From: Fibrobacter sp.
Lineage (GTDB): Bacteria; Fibrobacterota; Fibrobacteria; Fibrobacterales; Fibrobacteraceae
Length of the DNA: 53,536 bases
Assembly: GCA_017530965.1 (NCBI GenBank)
Contig: JAFXLS010000075.1
Span: 1 to 53,536, forward strand
Direction: 5' to 3'
Positions within the stretch are counted from its first letter, which is position 1. Each line of letters opens with the position of its first letter. The position numbers and the translations under genes were made by a program. Below the pieces are notes generated by a model that was not told the DNA's origin, ran no database searches, and saw nothing but the letters and a program-made list of their open reading frames with translations. Shown here in pieces: positions 33,517 to 41,661 of the stretch.

Positions 33517-35238
33517 ATGAATAAACGTCGTAAAATATTTGCTTGGATGTTGGCCATCGTATTGATTATGGTAATCAACATCGTGATTGCGAATATTCTT
33601 AAGCAGGGCAAGTGCGATTCCATCCTGAATCTGGATGAAGGCTGGACGCTTATATTCCATGGCGATACGACAGAATTACCCTCTATCAAGGACTATGCTT
33701 TTGAAGACCATAGCATAAAGAGGGGTGATACCCTTATTTTGATGCGGCGGCTCGGGACTGATTATCCGGAAAATCCGGTGCTGCGCTTTGCAACTCACCA
33801 TGCTGTTGTTGAAGCCTACCGCGAAAATGTCTTGTTGTATTCAAGCGGCAAGAAGGATTTCTCGGAAGGGAATATGGTCGGAAGCAGCCTTCATTTTGTG
33901 TATTTGGGAGTTTTGCAGTATAAGAACAGAATGTTTGAACTCCGGTTCCATATGGCAGAAGATGATGCGTGGGATGTGTTGCCGATATTGGAAGTGTTGC
34001 CTGCCAGATATGCCTATGGGGATTTCTTTGCCAGGCATTCCATGTCGTTGGCTGTCGGATTGTTCTCGCTTTTGTTCGGTGCCTTGTCCCTGTTTTGTAG
34101 CCTAGGCGCATTCTATTATGGAATGTCTTATTTCCGGATCTTGATGACGGGGATTCTTTCTTTTAGTCTAGGCTTATGGACGATATGTTATACGAGATTG
34201 ATTCAAATCTTTTCCCTTGATTTTTCGTTCAATACGAGTCTGGAATATATAAGCCTTTATACCGCCCCGATTCCGTTGTGCTTGCTGTTGCTGCACATGC
34301 ACTACAAGAAAATCAGCAAAGCGCGTTGGTATGGGCTGTTGCTTGTTGCTGTCGTTGGCATGGTTTTCCTTGTGTCGACAATTATATTGAACGGAACCCA
34401 AGTGCTGCATTTTCCGAGAACTTTGTGGGCGTTCCATGTTTATGCCACGGTGGGGCTTGTCTATATGCTCTGTACGGGAATCTTGTATAACCGCCATTTC
34501 GACGCTCCGGGTAAAATCCTTTCGGCCGGAGTCTCCGTGTTTGGGGGCTTTGCTGTGATAGACCTGGTTCGCTTTAATGTGGCCAAGTATGCGCATATGG
34601 AACATTCTGTCCTTGAAATGACGCTGCTTCCGGTTGGAACGTCTGCATTTGTAATGTTGCTTGTGTTGAGCTATTTAGTTTATGCGTATCAGCTGCTTTC
34701 TGAAAAGGCCGAAAAGGACGCCTTGTCGGAGATTGCCTATAAGGATGCGCTGACGGGGCTTTACAATCGAGCCAAGTGTCTGCAGATTTTTGGGGTGCTG
34801 GACAAAAGCTACAGCGATTATGCCATTGTGAGCATCGACATGAATGGCCTGAAATTGGCAAATGACAATTATGGCCACCGCACCGGAGACAAGCTGATAA
34901 AGACTTTTGCTGATGTGCTTAAAGACGCCTTTGCGGGAATCGGTTCTGTAATTCGTGTGGGTGGAGATGAATTCCTGGTGATTGTACGGAGCGAACATGT
35001 TTGCGATGTGGAATACGCCCTGACGATGATGGCCGAATTTCAGAAAGAGCGTGGCGAAAAATTACCGATTCCCTTGGAAGTGGCTTATGGCATTGCCTAT
35101 AGGCATGAACTACTAAAGGATGAATTCCTTGAATCCGAAGAGAATATCCGCGTCGGGACTGAAGACGTGTACCATTTGGCCGATGAACGAATGTACGCCA
35201 TGAAAGCGTCGATGAAGTCGGATTTGGTGAGAACGTAG
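33517..35238 (+). CDS. 7TM-type diguanylate cyclase (GGDEF), paralogue 1
   Basis: The 573-residue protein has a TM helix (about 8-28), a periplasmic beta-domain (about 38-170, LDEGWTLIF), six or seven further membrane helices (about 175-395) and a cytoplasmic GGDEF domain (about 410-565). The active-site motif RVGGDEFLVI is intact, and SIDMNGLKLANDNYGHRTGD keeps metal and substrate residues, so it should make c-di-GMP. The RxxD inhibitory site is missing: the Asp position upstream of the motif is Gly. The layout resembles 7TMR-DISM receptors, suggesting a small-molecule or envelope signal. A close paralogue lies at 36934-38652. Confidence 0.88.
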   Translation: MNKRRKIFAWMLAIVLIMVINIVIANILKQGKCDSILNLDEGWTLIFHGDTTELPSIKDYAFEDHSIKRGDTLILMRRLGTDYPENPVLRFATHHAVVEAYRENVLLYSSGKKDFSEGNMVGSSLHFVYLGVLQYKNRMFELRFHMAEDDAWDVLPILEVLPARYAYGDFFARHSMSLAVGLFSLLFGALSLFCSLGAFYYGMSYFRILMTGILSFSLGLWTICYTRLIQIFSLDFSFNTSLEYISLYTAPIPLCLLLLHMHYKKISKARWYGLLLVAVVGMVFLVSTIILNGTQVLHFPRTLWAFHVYATVGLVYMLCTGILYNRHFDAPGKILSAGVSVFGGFAVIDLVRFNVAKYAHMEHSVLEMTLLPVGTSAFVMLLVLSYLVYAYQLLSEKAEKDALSEIAYKDALTGLYNRAKCLQIFGVLDKSYSDYAIVSIDMNGLKLANDNYGHRTGDKLIKTFADVLKDAFAGIGSVIRVGGDEFLVIVRSEHVCDVEYALTMMAEFQKERGEKLPIPLEVAYGIAYRHELLKDEFLESEENIRVGTEDVYHLADERMYAMKASMKSDLVRT

Positions 35239-35264
35239 GGCCGGGGATTTTTATATTAGGGGCT

Positions 35265-35504
35265 ATGACAAAACTCGATGAAATTCTCCAGTCCCTTGAA
35301 GCCTCGAACCATGATCTGGTAGAAATGCTCCCTGCCAATTTGAACCACAAGATGGTGCAGAAGGCCCGTCTTGGCAAAAAGCCCGTACCCAAGCATACCC
35401 AGGATCTTATTTTGCAGGCAGTCAATGCCCTTTTGCGTGAAAAGTCTGTCACCGAAGATAAAAAGGTGAAACAGTACAAGCGCGTGGAAATATTCGGGGA
35501 GTGA
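35265..35504 (+). CDS. Small conserved-looking protein, 79 residues, unknown
   Basis: A basic 79-residue protein with two predicted helices (LDEILQSLEASNHDLVEML and HTQDLILQAVNALLREK). I recognise no family. The ATG is 26 nt after the GGDEF gene's stop. AGGGG lies 3 nt before the ATG, too close for a good Shine-Dalgarno; TATATT (35252-35257) lies 7 nt upstream, so it may be leaderless. It is followed by repeat B copy 3 and then thyA. A real gene is likely because the codon use matches neighbours and the space between two genes is filled, but that is not proof. Confidence 0.6.
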   Translation: MTKLDEILQSLEASNHDLVEMLPANLNHKMVQKARLGKKPVPKHTQDLILQAVNALLREKSVTEDKKVKQYKRVEIFGE

Positions 35505-35506
35505 TT

Positions 35507-35577
35507 ACAATGAGGAATGTGTAATGTGGAATGTGTGGTTATTCATTTCTCATTACACACTTCACATTTCACATTTT
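35507..35577 (+). repeat. Dispersed heptad inverted repeat B, copy 3
   Basis: The left arm is AATGAGGAATGTGTAATGTG-like; the right arm is CATTACACACTTCACATT-like, separated by TTATTC. It lies 3 nt after the small gene and 15 nt before thyA. Confidence 0.75.
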
Positions 35578-35591
35578 ATTAAATTGACTGT

Positions 35592-36404
35592 ATGCAACAA
35601 TATTTAGATTTACTCAAGGATATTTTGGAAAATGGGGTGGATCGTTCTGACCGTACGGGTACGGGAACCCGCTCTGTTTTTGGCCGCCAGTGCCGCTATG
35701 ACTTGTCCAAGGGATTCCCTTGCCTGACCACGAAAAAGCTTCATTTGCGCTCGATTATCCATGAACTGCTGTGGTTCCTGAAGGGCGATACGAACATCAA
35801 GTATTTGCATGACAACAAGGTGACCATTTGGGATGAATGGGCTGACGAAAATGGCGACCTGGGTCCGGTTTACGGTCACCAGTGGCGTAGCTGGCCGACC
35901 CCCGATGGTGGTCATATCGACCAGATTCAGAACCTGGTGAACAGCCTCAAGAACAATCCCGATTCTCGCCGCCACCTGGTGTGCGCCTGGAACGTGGCCG
36001 AAGTCGACAAGATGGCCCTGCCGCCTTGCCACTGCTTGTTCCAGTTCTATGTGGGCGGTGTTGGAGCCTCTGGCAAGCGCAAGCTCAGCTGCCAGCTGTA
36101 CCAGCGCAGTGCCGACACATTCCTCGGGGTGCCGTTCAATATTGCCTCTTATGCGTTGTTGACCTTGATGCTTGCGCAGGTTTGTGACTACGAACCGGGT
36201 GAATTCATTCATACCTTGGGTGATACGCACCTGTATTCGAACCATTTTGAGCAGGCCCGCGAACAGCTGACCCGTACGCCCCGCAAGCTCCCGACCATGA
36301 AGTTGAACCCTGCCGTTAAGGATCTTTTTGAATTTAAGTTCGAAGACTTTGAACTGGTGGATTACGATCCGTGGCCGACTATTAAAGCACCGATTGCGGT
36401 GTAA
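35592..36404 (+). CDS. thyA: Thymidylate synthase
   Basis: ThyA methylates dUMP to dTMP using methylene-tetrahydrofolate. The 270-residue protein has the catalytic Cys146 in [12 protein letters not shown], the RSDRTGTGT dUMP-phosphate motif near the N-terminus, [20 protein letters not shown], and [18 protein letters not shown]. Length is close to E. coli ThyA (264), with small insertions (GVGASGK). A ThyA/FolA pair means that dihydrofolate is regenerated by the next gene. The ATG has no clear Shine-Dalgarno. Confidence 0.97.
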   Translation: MQQYLDLLKDILENGVDRSDRTGTGTRSVFGRQCRYDLSKGFPCLTTKKLHLRSIIHELLWFLKGDTNIKYLHDNKVTIWDEWADENGDLGPVYGHQWRSWPTPDGGHIDQIQNLVNSLKNNPDSRRHLVCAWNVAEVDKMALPPCHCLFQFYVGGVGASGKRKLSCQLYQRSADTFLGVPFNIASYALLTLMLAQVCDYEPGEFIHTLGDTHLYSNHFEQAREQLTRTPRKLPTMKLNPAVKDLFEFKFEDFELVDYDPWPTIKAPIAV

Positions 36405-36447
36405 AATAGACGAGAACGGGCGTCGCCCTATAGAGGAGAGACGAGAG

Positions 36448-36933
36448 ATGTTAATATCTGCAATAGTTGCAATTTCACAGAACAATGTCATCGGTCGCGA
36501 CGGTCACTTGCCTTGGCATTTGTCCGCTGACCTTAAGCGCTTTAAGGCGATTACGACTGGGCACTCCATTGTGCTGGGCCGCAAGAATTACGATGACATT
36601 GGCCGGCCGCTCCCGAACCGTACCAATTACGTGTTGACTCGGAATGCGGCCTTTGATGCTCCTGGCTGCATTGTTTGCAATAATCTTTCTCAGGCTATCG
36701 AGAGCGCTCGCGCCGCCCATGAAACGGAGTGTTTTATCATTGGCGGCGCGGCGGTTTACCGCGAAGCCATGCCTTTGGTGCAAAAACTTTATGTGACTCG
36801 TGTCCTTGCCGATGTGGAAGGCGATGTGCTGTTCCCGGAATGGGGCGAGGGCTGGCATAAGGTGAGCGAAGAACGCTTCGAAGCCGATGAAAAGAACGAT
36901 TATCCGACAACTTTTGAAGTCTGGGAGCGTTAG
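36448..36933 (+). CDS. folA: Dihydrofolate reductase
   Basis: FolA reduces dihydrofolate with NADPH, which ThyA needs. The 161-residue protein begins MLISAIVAISQNNVIGRDGHLPWHLSADLKRFK..., with the substrate Asp (LSAD), the LGRKNYDDIGRPLPNR NADPH loop and the FIIGGAAVYREAM motif. The chosen start has a GAGGAG sequence upstream; an earlier ATG at 36328 lies inside thyA. It is 43 nt after thyA and runs straight into the following GGDEF gene. Confidence 0.95.
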   Translation: MLISAIVAISQNNVIGRDGHLPWHLSADLKRFKAITTGHSIVLGRKNYDDIGRPLPNRTNYVLTRNAAFDAPGCIVCNNLSQAIESARAAHETECFIIGGAAVYREAMPLVQKLYVTRVLADVEGDVLFPEWGEGWHKVSEERFEADEKNDYPTTFEVWER

Positions 36934-38652
36934 TTGGTAGAGCCAGAAAAAATTCATAAGCAATATTTGTGGGTGACGTCAGTTTCGGCTGTTGTTTTAC
37001 TTTTGTTGTTTATCGTTTTTTTGGGTGCAGTTCGTTCCAATGGCGTTGCCCCGCAACATGTCCGTTTGGATAAGGGCTGGACTGTTACATACAAAGGCGA
37101 AAAAAACGAAATAGAATCTTTGGTGAATTACACTTTCCCCAAAAATCTCAAAAGCGGCGATTCGCTGATTTTGGAAGGTATAATTCCGGCAAGATTTCTA
37201 TCGAATTCGATTTTCAGGTTTCGAACCGCACATACTGCTGTTGAGGTTTTTGAAAACGACAAGAGTGTGTATGAGTATGGTAAAAACCGCGCGTTCCCGG
37301 GGTGCGGTTACCACTATGTTCACTTGAACCATGACGAACCACAGAAATTGAAAGTGGTTCTTGTCGAAAAAGTCGATAACAGAAAAATTGTTTTTTCGAA
37401 ATATGAACTTTTGCCCGAAGAATATGTCGTGAGCGATTATTCTTCGCACCATATTTTTGCTCTTGTCATTGGAATATTCCTGATACTTTTTGGCGTGCTC
37501 GCGGTTTTGGTTGGTGCGGTCATGCGGATTTACGGTGTCAATTATTTCCGCCTGCTGATGATTGGATTGTTGTCATTTACGTTCGGCACGTGGACCATGT
37601 GTTACACGAAACTGATCCAGATTGTGTCTTACAATTTGACGCTCAATACGACCCTTGAATATATCTGCCTTTATTTTGCTCCGATTCCGTTTACGTTGTT
37701 GCTTTGGAACATGCACCAGACGCGTCTTGGCCGTTCCAAGACTTTGATTATGAAGTTCTTGGTGTGCTATGAAATCGTTTACCTGCTTGTCGCCTCGGTT
37801 CTTCATTTTACGGGCTTGTTTTTCTACCCTAAATTGCTGGCGTTTTTCCATGTGGTTGTCTTTTCGGGATTGGCCTACTTTATTTTTTCCGGCATTCTCT
37901 ACAACAGGAAAATGGATGAGTCCGGAAAGATTCTTTCCCGCGGTGTCTTGTTCTTCGTGGTGATGGTTGTGGCGGACCTGTTTCGCTTTAACCTTACCCG
38001 CTATATCGCGACCGACAACCCGTTGCTGGAATCGTCCTGGATTCCGCTGGGGACGTTGGGCTTTGTCTTGCTGCTAGTTCAAAGCTATGTTGTCTACTTG
38101 GTTTACATCTTGGAAGACCGTGCAGAAAAGGGTGCTTTGGCTACGATGGCTTATCTGGATGCCTTGACGGGGCTTTATAACCGCGCCAAGTGCCAGCAGA
38201 TTTTTGAAATCCTTGACAAGAGCTTTGGCGATTATGCCTTTGTAAGCATCGATATGAACGGCCTTAAAGTGGTGAATGACCATTATGGTCATAACGAAGG
38301 TGACCGATTCATTAAAACCTTTGCCGATGTCTTTAGGGAAGCTTTCAAGGGGGTTGGAACCACCATTCGCGTGGGCGGTGACGAATTCTTGGCCATTGTT
38401 CGCAGTGAACACGTGGCCGATGTGGGAGGCGCAATTTCGAAAATGATGGAACTTCAGAAAACCAGCAGTGCAAATTTACCGGTTCCCTTGGAAGTTGCCT
38501 ATGGAATAGCCTTCAAACATGAATTTTTGAAGTATTCGTTCAGTGTTGCTGAAGAAAAGGGTGTTGACGCAGAAAAAGTCTACCACTTGGCGGATGAGCG
38601 TATGTATGCCATGAAATCGTCCATGAAGTCGAAGTTGACGCGGAAAGAATAA
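36934..38652 (+). CDS. 7TM-type diguanylate cyclase (GGDEF), paralogue 2
   Basis: The 572-residue protein repeats the plan of the gene at 33517: N-terminal TM helix, periplasmic domain (LDKGWTVTYKGEKNE), six to seven TM helices and a GGDEF domain with RVGGDEFLAIV. Segments such as TALTGLYNRAKC and YHLADERMYAMK are nearly identical between the two. The RxxD inhibitory site is also absent. It begins with TTG immediately after the folA stop, with GGGAG 6 nt upstream, so it should be in one transcript with thyA and folA. A tandem duplication with later divergence is likely. Confidence 0.88.
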   Translation: MVEPEKIHKQYLWVTSVSAVVLLLLFIVFLGAVRSNGVAPQHVRLDKGWTVTYKGEKNEIESLVNYTFPKNLKSGDSLILEGIIPARFLSNSIFRFRTAHTAVEVFENDKSVYEYGKNRAFPGCGYHYVHLNHDEPQKLKVVLVEKVDNRKIVFSKYELLPEEYVVSDYSSHHIFALVIGIFLILFGVLAVLVGAVMRIYGVNYFRLLMIGLLSFTFGTWTMCYTKLIQIVSYNLTLNTTLEYICLYFAPIPFTLLLWNMHQTRLGRSKTLIMKFLVCYEIVYLLVASVLHFTGLFFYPKLLAFFHVVVFSGLAYFIFSGILYNRKMDESGKILSRGVLFFVVMVVADLFRFNLTRYIATDNPLLESSWIPLGTLGFVLLLVQSYVVYLVYILEDRAEKGALATMAYLDALTGLYNRAKCQQIFEILDKSFGDYAFVSIDMNGLKVVNDHYGHNEGDRFIKTFADVFREAFKGVGTTIRVGGDEFLAIVRSEHVADVGGAISKMMELQKTSSANLPVPLEVAYGIAFKHEFLKYSFSVAEEKGVDAEKVYHLADERMYAMKSSMKSKLTRKE

Positions 38653-38715
38653 TTTTTTTGATATTTTCTTTCGCCTTTCGTTTCTCGTCATTCGTCTTTA
38701 ATATATATTAAAGAC

Positions 38716-40014
38716 ATGCTTGACTTTAATGTTTTTTACCGATTGGCGGCTGCTATTGGCATTGGCCTGATTATCGGGTTGCAGCGCGAGCATACGTATA
38801 TGGACAAGTCGGATAGGCATCCGGCTGGTGTTCGTTCGTTTACGCTGGTGGGACTTGCTGGTGCCATGACGGCCATGCTTTCGGATTTGATGGATGGTGT
38901 TGCTCCCTTTGTGACCGGTTTTATCGTTATCGGGCTTTTGCTTGTGGCTTCGCATTTGTCCTATGCCATGGGGCGTCGCTCCCAAGAAGGACAACCGGCG
39001 GTAAGTAACGACGGTATAACGACCAATATCGCAGTCCTTGTGGTGTATTTGTTGGGAGCCATTTCTTGGTATGGACGATTGTTGGAATCTTGCATTGTGC
39101 TGGTGGTGATGCTCTGGGTGCTTTCGGCTAAGGAACAGCTGCATACTTTTGCCCAGCGGCTTTCTAAAGAAGACATTATTGCCATTGTGAAATTTGCGGT
39201 GATTACGGCGCTGGTTTTGCCGTTCCTTCCGAACAATTCTTATGGCCCGCCGGGACTCGAAGTATTGAATCCTCGGTCGATCTGGATTTTTGTGGTGTTC
39301 ATTTCGGGCATCGGTTTTGTGGGTTATGGCTTGATCAAACTTGTGGGGCCGGGCAAGGGCATTTGGCTTACCGGGTTGCTTGGTGGCCTGGCCAGCAGTA
39401 CGGCGCTTACGTTGAATTTGGCGGGGCGTAGCCGCGAAAATGAAGATTACGCATCCGATTTTACCCTCGGCATTGTGCTGAGCTGGGCGGTGATGTATGC
39501 GCGCCTTTACTTGATTTGCATTTTCTTGAGCAGCTCTTTGGCTGGGCCCCTGGCGTTGCCGCTATTGTTGCCGGTGGTGCCTGCGCTGGGTTATGCGCTT
39601 TACCTTAAGGTGAAGGAATTCCGCAATCACCAGCAGAAATCCGCTGATTTTACGAACCCCTTCAAGCTTTTGCCTGCAATCAAGTTCGGTGTCATTTTTA
39701 CCTGCGTGATGTTTGTGGCCAATGCGGCACGCGTTTATCTGGGTTCGGGTGCGTTGCTGGCATGTAGCTTTTTGGGCGGTGCCGCCGAAATGGATGCGGT
39801 GGCGTTCTCCGTAATTGACATGAACTTGAAATCTGGCCTTGCGGTGCGTGAACTGGTGCTGGCGCTTTTGTTCGCTAGCCTCGCCAATACGATTACGAAG
39901 GGCGGAATGGTATTTTTCTTGGGTGCAAAGTCGATGCGGCGTCCGATATTGCCTGCTGTGATCCTGATCTGTCTGGTGACGGTGGGGCTTATCGGGTTCT
40001 ATGCGGGCTTATAA
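38716..40014 (+). CDS. MgtC/SapB-DUF4010 membrane protein
   Basis: The 432-residue protein has about 12 membrane helices: an MgtC/SapB-like N-terminal part (residues about 1-140, with GLIIGLQREHTYMDKS and GVRSFTLVGLAGAM) and a C-terminal DUF4010 domain with GLLGGLASSTALTLNLAGRSRE and LGGAAEMDAVAFS. Family members are predicted transporters or regulators of magnesium/metal stress, without a firm substrate. The ATG has no Shine-Dalgarno; TATATT (38704-38709) ends 6 nt before it, so it may be leaderless. thiD follows 13 nt later. Confidence 0.88.
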   Translation: MLDFNVFYRLAAAIGIGLIIGLQREHTYMDKSDRHPAGVRSFTLVGLAGAMTAMLSDLMDGVAPFVTGFIVIGLLLVASHLSYAMGRRSQEGQPAVSNDGITTNIAVLVVYLLGAISWYGRLLESCIVLVVMLWVLSAKEQLHTFAQRLSKEDIIAIVKFAVITALVLPFLPNNSYGPPGLEVLNPRSIWIFVVFISGIGFVGYGLIKLVGPGKGIWLTGLLGGLASSTALTLNLAGRSRENEDYASDFTLGIVLSWAVMYARLYLICIFLSSSLAGPLALPLLLPVVPALGYALYLKVKEFRNHQQKSADFTNPFKLLPAIKFGVIFTCVMFVANAARVYLGSGALLACSFLGGAAEMDAVAFSVIDMNLKSGLAVRELVLALLFASLANTITKGGMVFFLGAKSMRRPILPAVILICLVTVGLIGFYAGL

Positions 40015-40027
40015 AAAAGGATAGGGT

Positions 40028-40771
40028 ATGGGTGAAAAAATGATTCACGCTTTGACGGTGGCAGGCTTTGACGGCTCTGCCGGAGCGGGCTTTATCTCGG
40101 ACATCAAGACGATGTCGCATTTTGGCGTGTACGGCCAGGCTGTCTGTACGGCGCTTACACAGCAGAACGAAGAAGAATTCGTGGCGCCCGGCTGGGTTAT
40201 CTGGGACCGCATCGAGGCGCAGCTGGAAACGCTTTTTAAAAAACATAAGTTCAAGTTCGTGAAAATCGGCCTTGTGGAAAAGTCGCGCACCTTAAAGCGC
40301 ATTGTGGAATTTGTCCGCGAAAAATCCCCGGACGCGTTTATCATTTGGGATCCGATTGCAAGTGCCAGCGCAGGCTTCCACTTTATGCGCGATGCCGAAA
40401 AGTTTATGCCCATTATGAAGTCCATTGACTTGGTGACGCCGAATCAAGATGAATTCGCGTACTTGGGCTTGGGCCTTGCAGAATCCCGTGGCGAAATCAA
40501 AATGGGGCGCGACTTTGCCGTACTCTTGAAGGGGGGCCATGCCCGCGGCAAGGAATCGATTGATACCTTGTGGTACAAAGAAGAACAGTACAAGTTTATA
40601 AGCCCGAGACTTCCCGGCAAGGGCAAGCACGGCACTGGCTGTGTGCTCAGTTCCGCAATCCTTGCGAACGTGGCGCTTGGCAAGGATGTTCCCACGGCCT
40701 GTGAAATCGCGAAAAACTACATGAACGAATACCTGCAGAGTGGCGAAGGGCGCCTCGGGTTCTTGGTGTAA
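40028..40771 (+). CDS. thiD: Hydroxymethylpyrimidine/phosphomethylpyrimidine kinase
   Basis: ThiD phosphorylates HMP and HMP-P in thiamine synthesis and salvage. The 247-residue protein is a ribokinase-like member: N-terminal AGFDGSAGAGFISDIK substrate loop, TPNQDEF, KGGHARGKE and the anion-hole motif KHGTGCVLSSAI near the C-terminus. Length is slightly short (usual 260-270). AAGGAT precedes the ATG. The gene is probably co-transcribed with the MgtC/DUF4010 protein, which suggests no shared pathway. Confidence 0.9.
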   Translation: MGEKMIHALTVAGFDGSAGAGFISDIKTMSHFGVYGQAVCTALTQQNEEEFVAPGWVIWDRIEAQLETLFKKHKFKFVKIGLVEKSRTLKRIVEFVREKSPDAFIIWDPIASASAGFHFMRDAEKFMPIMKSIDLVTPNQDEFAYLGLGLAESRGEIKMGRDFAVLLKGGHARGKESIDTLWYKEEQYKFISPRLPGKGKHGTGCVLSSAILANVALGKDVPTACEIAKNYMNEYLQSGEGRLGFLV

Positions 40772-40802
40772 GCGAGAGTTTTTTTATTGTCACACGGATT
40801 GG

Positions 40803-40828
40803 GAAAAGCTAACGCTTTTCTATCTTTT
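40803..40828 (+). terminator. Weak intrinsic terminator after thiD
   Basis: A 7-bp stem GAAAAGC-taac-GCTTTTC is followed by TATCTTTT. Confidence 0.5.
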
Positions 40829-40860
40829 GATATGAGTTACATTTTATGGGGTTAGTATTT

Positions 40861-41484
40861 ATGAGAATAATTTCGATAGCGTTGGCTGTGTTTGCTCTTG
40901 GATTTGTCGCTTGCGGAGATGATTCGAATTCGTCTGCCCCGAGTGTTCCTGTTGAGATGGGTGAGTTTGTTGATGCTCGCGACAATCAGACGTATAAGAC
41001 AGTTGTCATCGGTTCGCAGACTTGGATGGCAGAGAATCTGAATTATGAAACAGAGAATAGCTTCTGCTACAATGATGAATATAGCTACTGCACTCAGTAT
41101 GGTCGCTTTTACACGTGGACTGCCGCGATGTCGGCTTGCCCTGCTGGCTGGCACCTCCCAACAAAAGAAGAATTTGAAATGTTGATTAATGCTGTAGGCG
41201 ATAGCATTACTGCGGGGAAAAAACTGAAAGCTTCTAGTGGATGGTTTGCAAACAATGGTACGGATGCATATGGTTTTGGGGCATTACCTGCCGGTGATTG
41301 GGTTGTCGGTAATTGGGGCGCTGGCTCTTATAGTCCCATCAACACTAGTGCTTGGTTTTGGACTTCCACAGAGGAAGATAGTCTACTCTATTACGCCTTG
41401 TACTTATTCTACTACGATGATAACGTCACTTTTTCGAGCGTCCCCGAGAGAGTTGCGATATCTGTCCGTTGTGTAAAGGACTAG
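40861..41484 (+). CDS. FISUMP-domain lipoprotein
   Basis: The 207-residue product has a lipoprotein signal (MRIISIALAVFALGFVAC, lipobox GFVAC) and one Fibrobacter succinogenes major paralogous domain, marked by TYKTVVIGSQTWMAENLNY, GRFYTWTAAMSACPAGWHLP, GFGALPAGD, AWFWTSTE and the terminal VRCVKD. The domain is related to C-type-lectin-like folds and occurs in many copies in Fibrobacter and some Bacteroidota; its role is not established. The region is more A/T-rich than its neighbours and the gene stands alone, as expected of a family that spreads by duplication. An in-frame upstream ATG (40846) is rejected because it would break the lipoprotein signal. Confidence 0.92.
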   Translation: MRIISIALAVFALGFVACGDDSNSSAPSVPVEMGEFVDARDNQTYKTVVIGSQTWMAENLNYETENSFCYNDEYSYCTQYGRFYTWTAAMSACPAGWHLPTKEEFEMLINAVGDSITAGKKLKASSGWFANNGTDAYGFGALPAGDWVVGNWGAGSYSPINTSAWFWTSTEEDSLLYYALYLFYYDDNVTFSSVPERVAISVRCVKD

Positions 41485-41568
41485 TGAGGCGTAAGGCGAA
41501 CGGTCATGTAAGAGCGAGACGAGCTCACCTCTGGAGCCGTGGGCTGTTTTCTCGGATTGGAGAGGAGG

Positions 41569-41587
41569 TCCCGGGTCAAGCCCGGGA
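41569..41587. repeat. CCCGGG hairpin, possible dispersed element
   Basis: TCCCGGG-tcaag-CCCGGGA is a perfect 7-bp stem without a T-run, between the FISUMP gene and the typA terminator. The same sequence type is common in dispersed bacterial repeats, but only one copy is present here. Confidence 0.55.
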
Positions 41588-41599
41588 AGACAATTAAGA

Positions 41600-41621
41600 A
41601 AGGCACCCCGTAGGGTGCCTT
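41600..41621. terminator. Bidirectional intrinsic terminator (typA)
   Basis: A 9-bp stem AAGGCACCC-cgta-GGGTGCCTT has T-rich sequence on both sides (TTTCTT on the minus strand). It lies downstream of typA. Confidence 0.8.
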
Positions 41622-41661
41622 AAATTTTGTGGATTGCTTCGCCCCGTTGGGGCTCGAAGAA

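Noticed and set aside
35236..35256. Terminator-like sequence after the first GGDEF gene
   Set aside because: It matches only the right arm and T-run of the terminator at 33387-33417; there is no left arm, so no hairpin can form.
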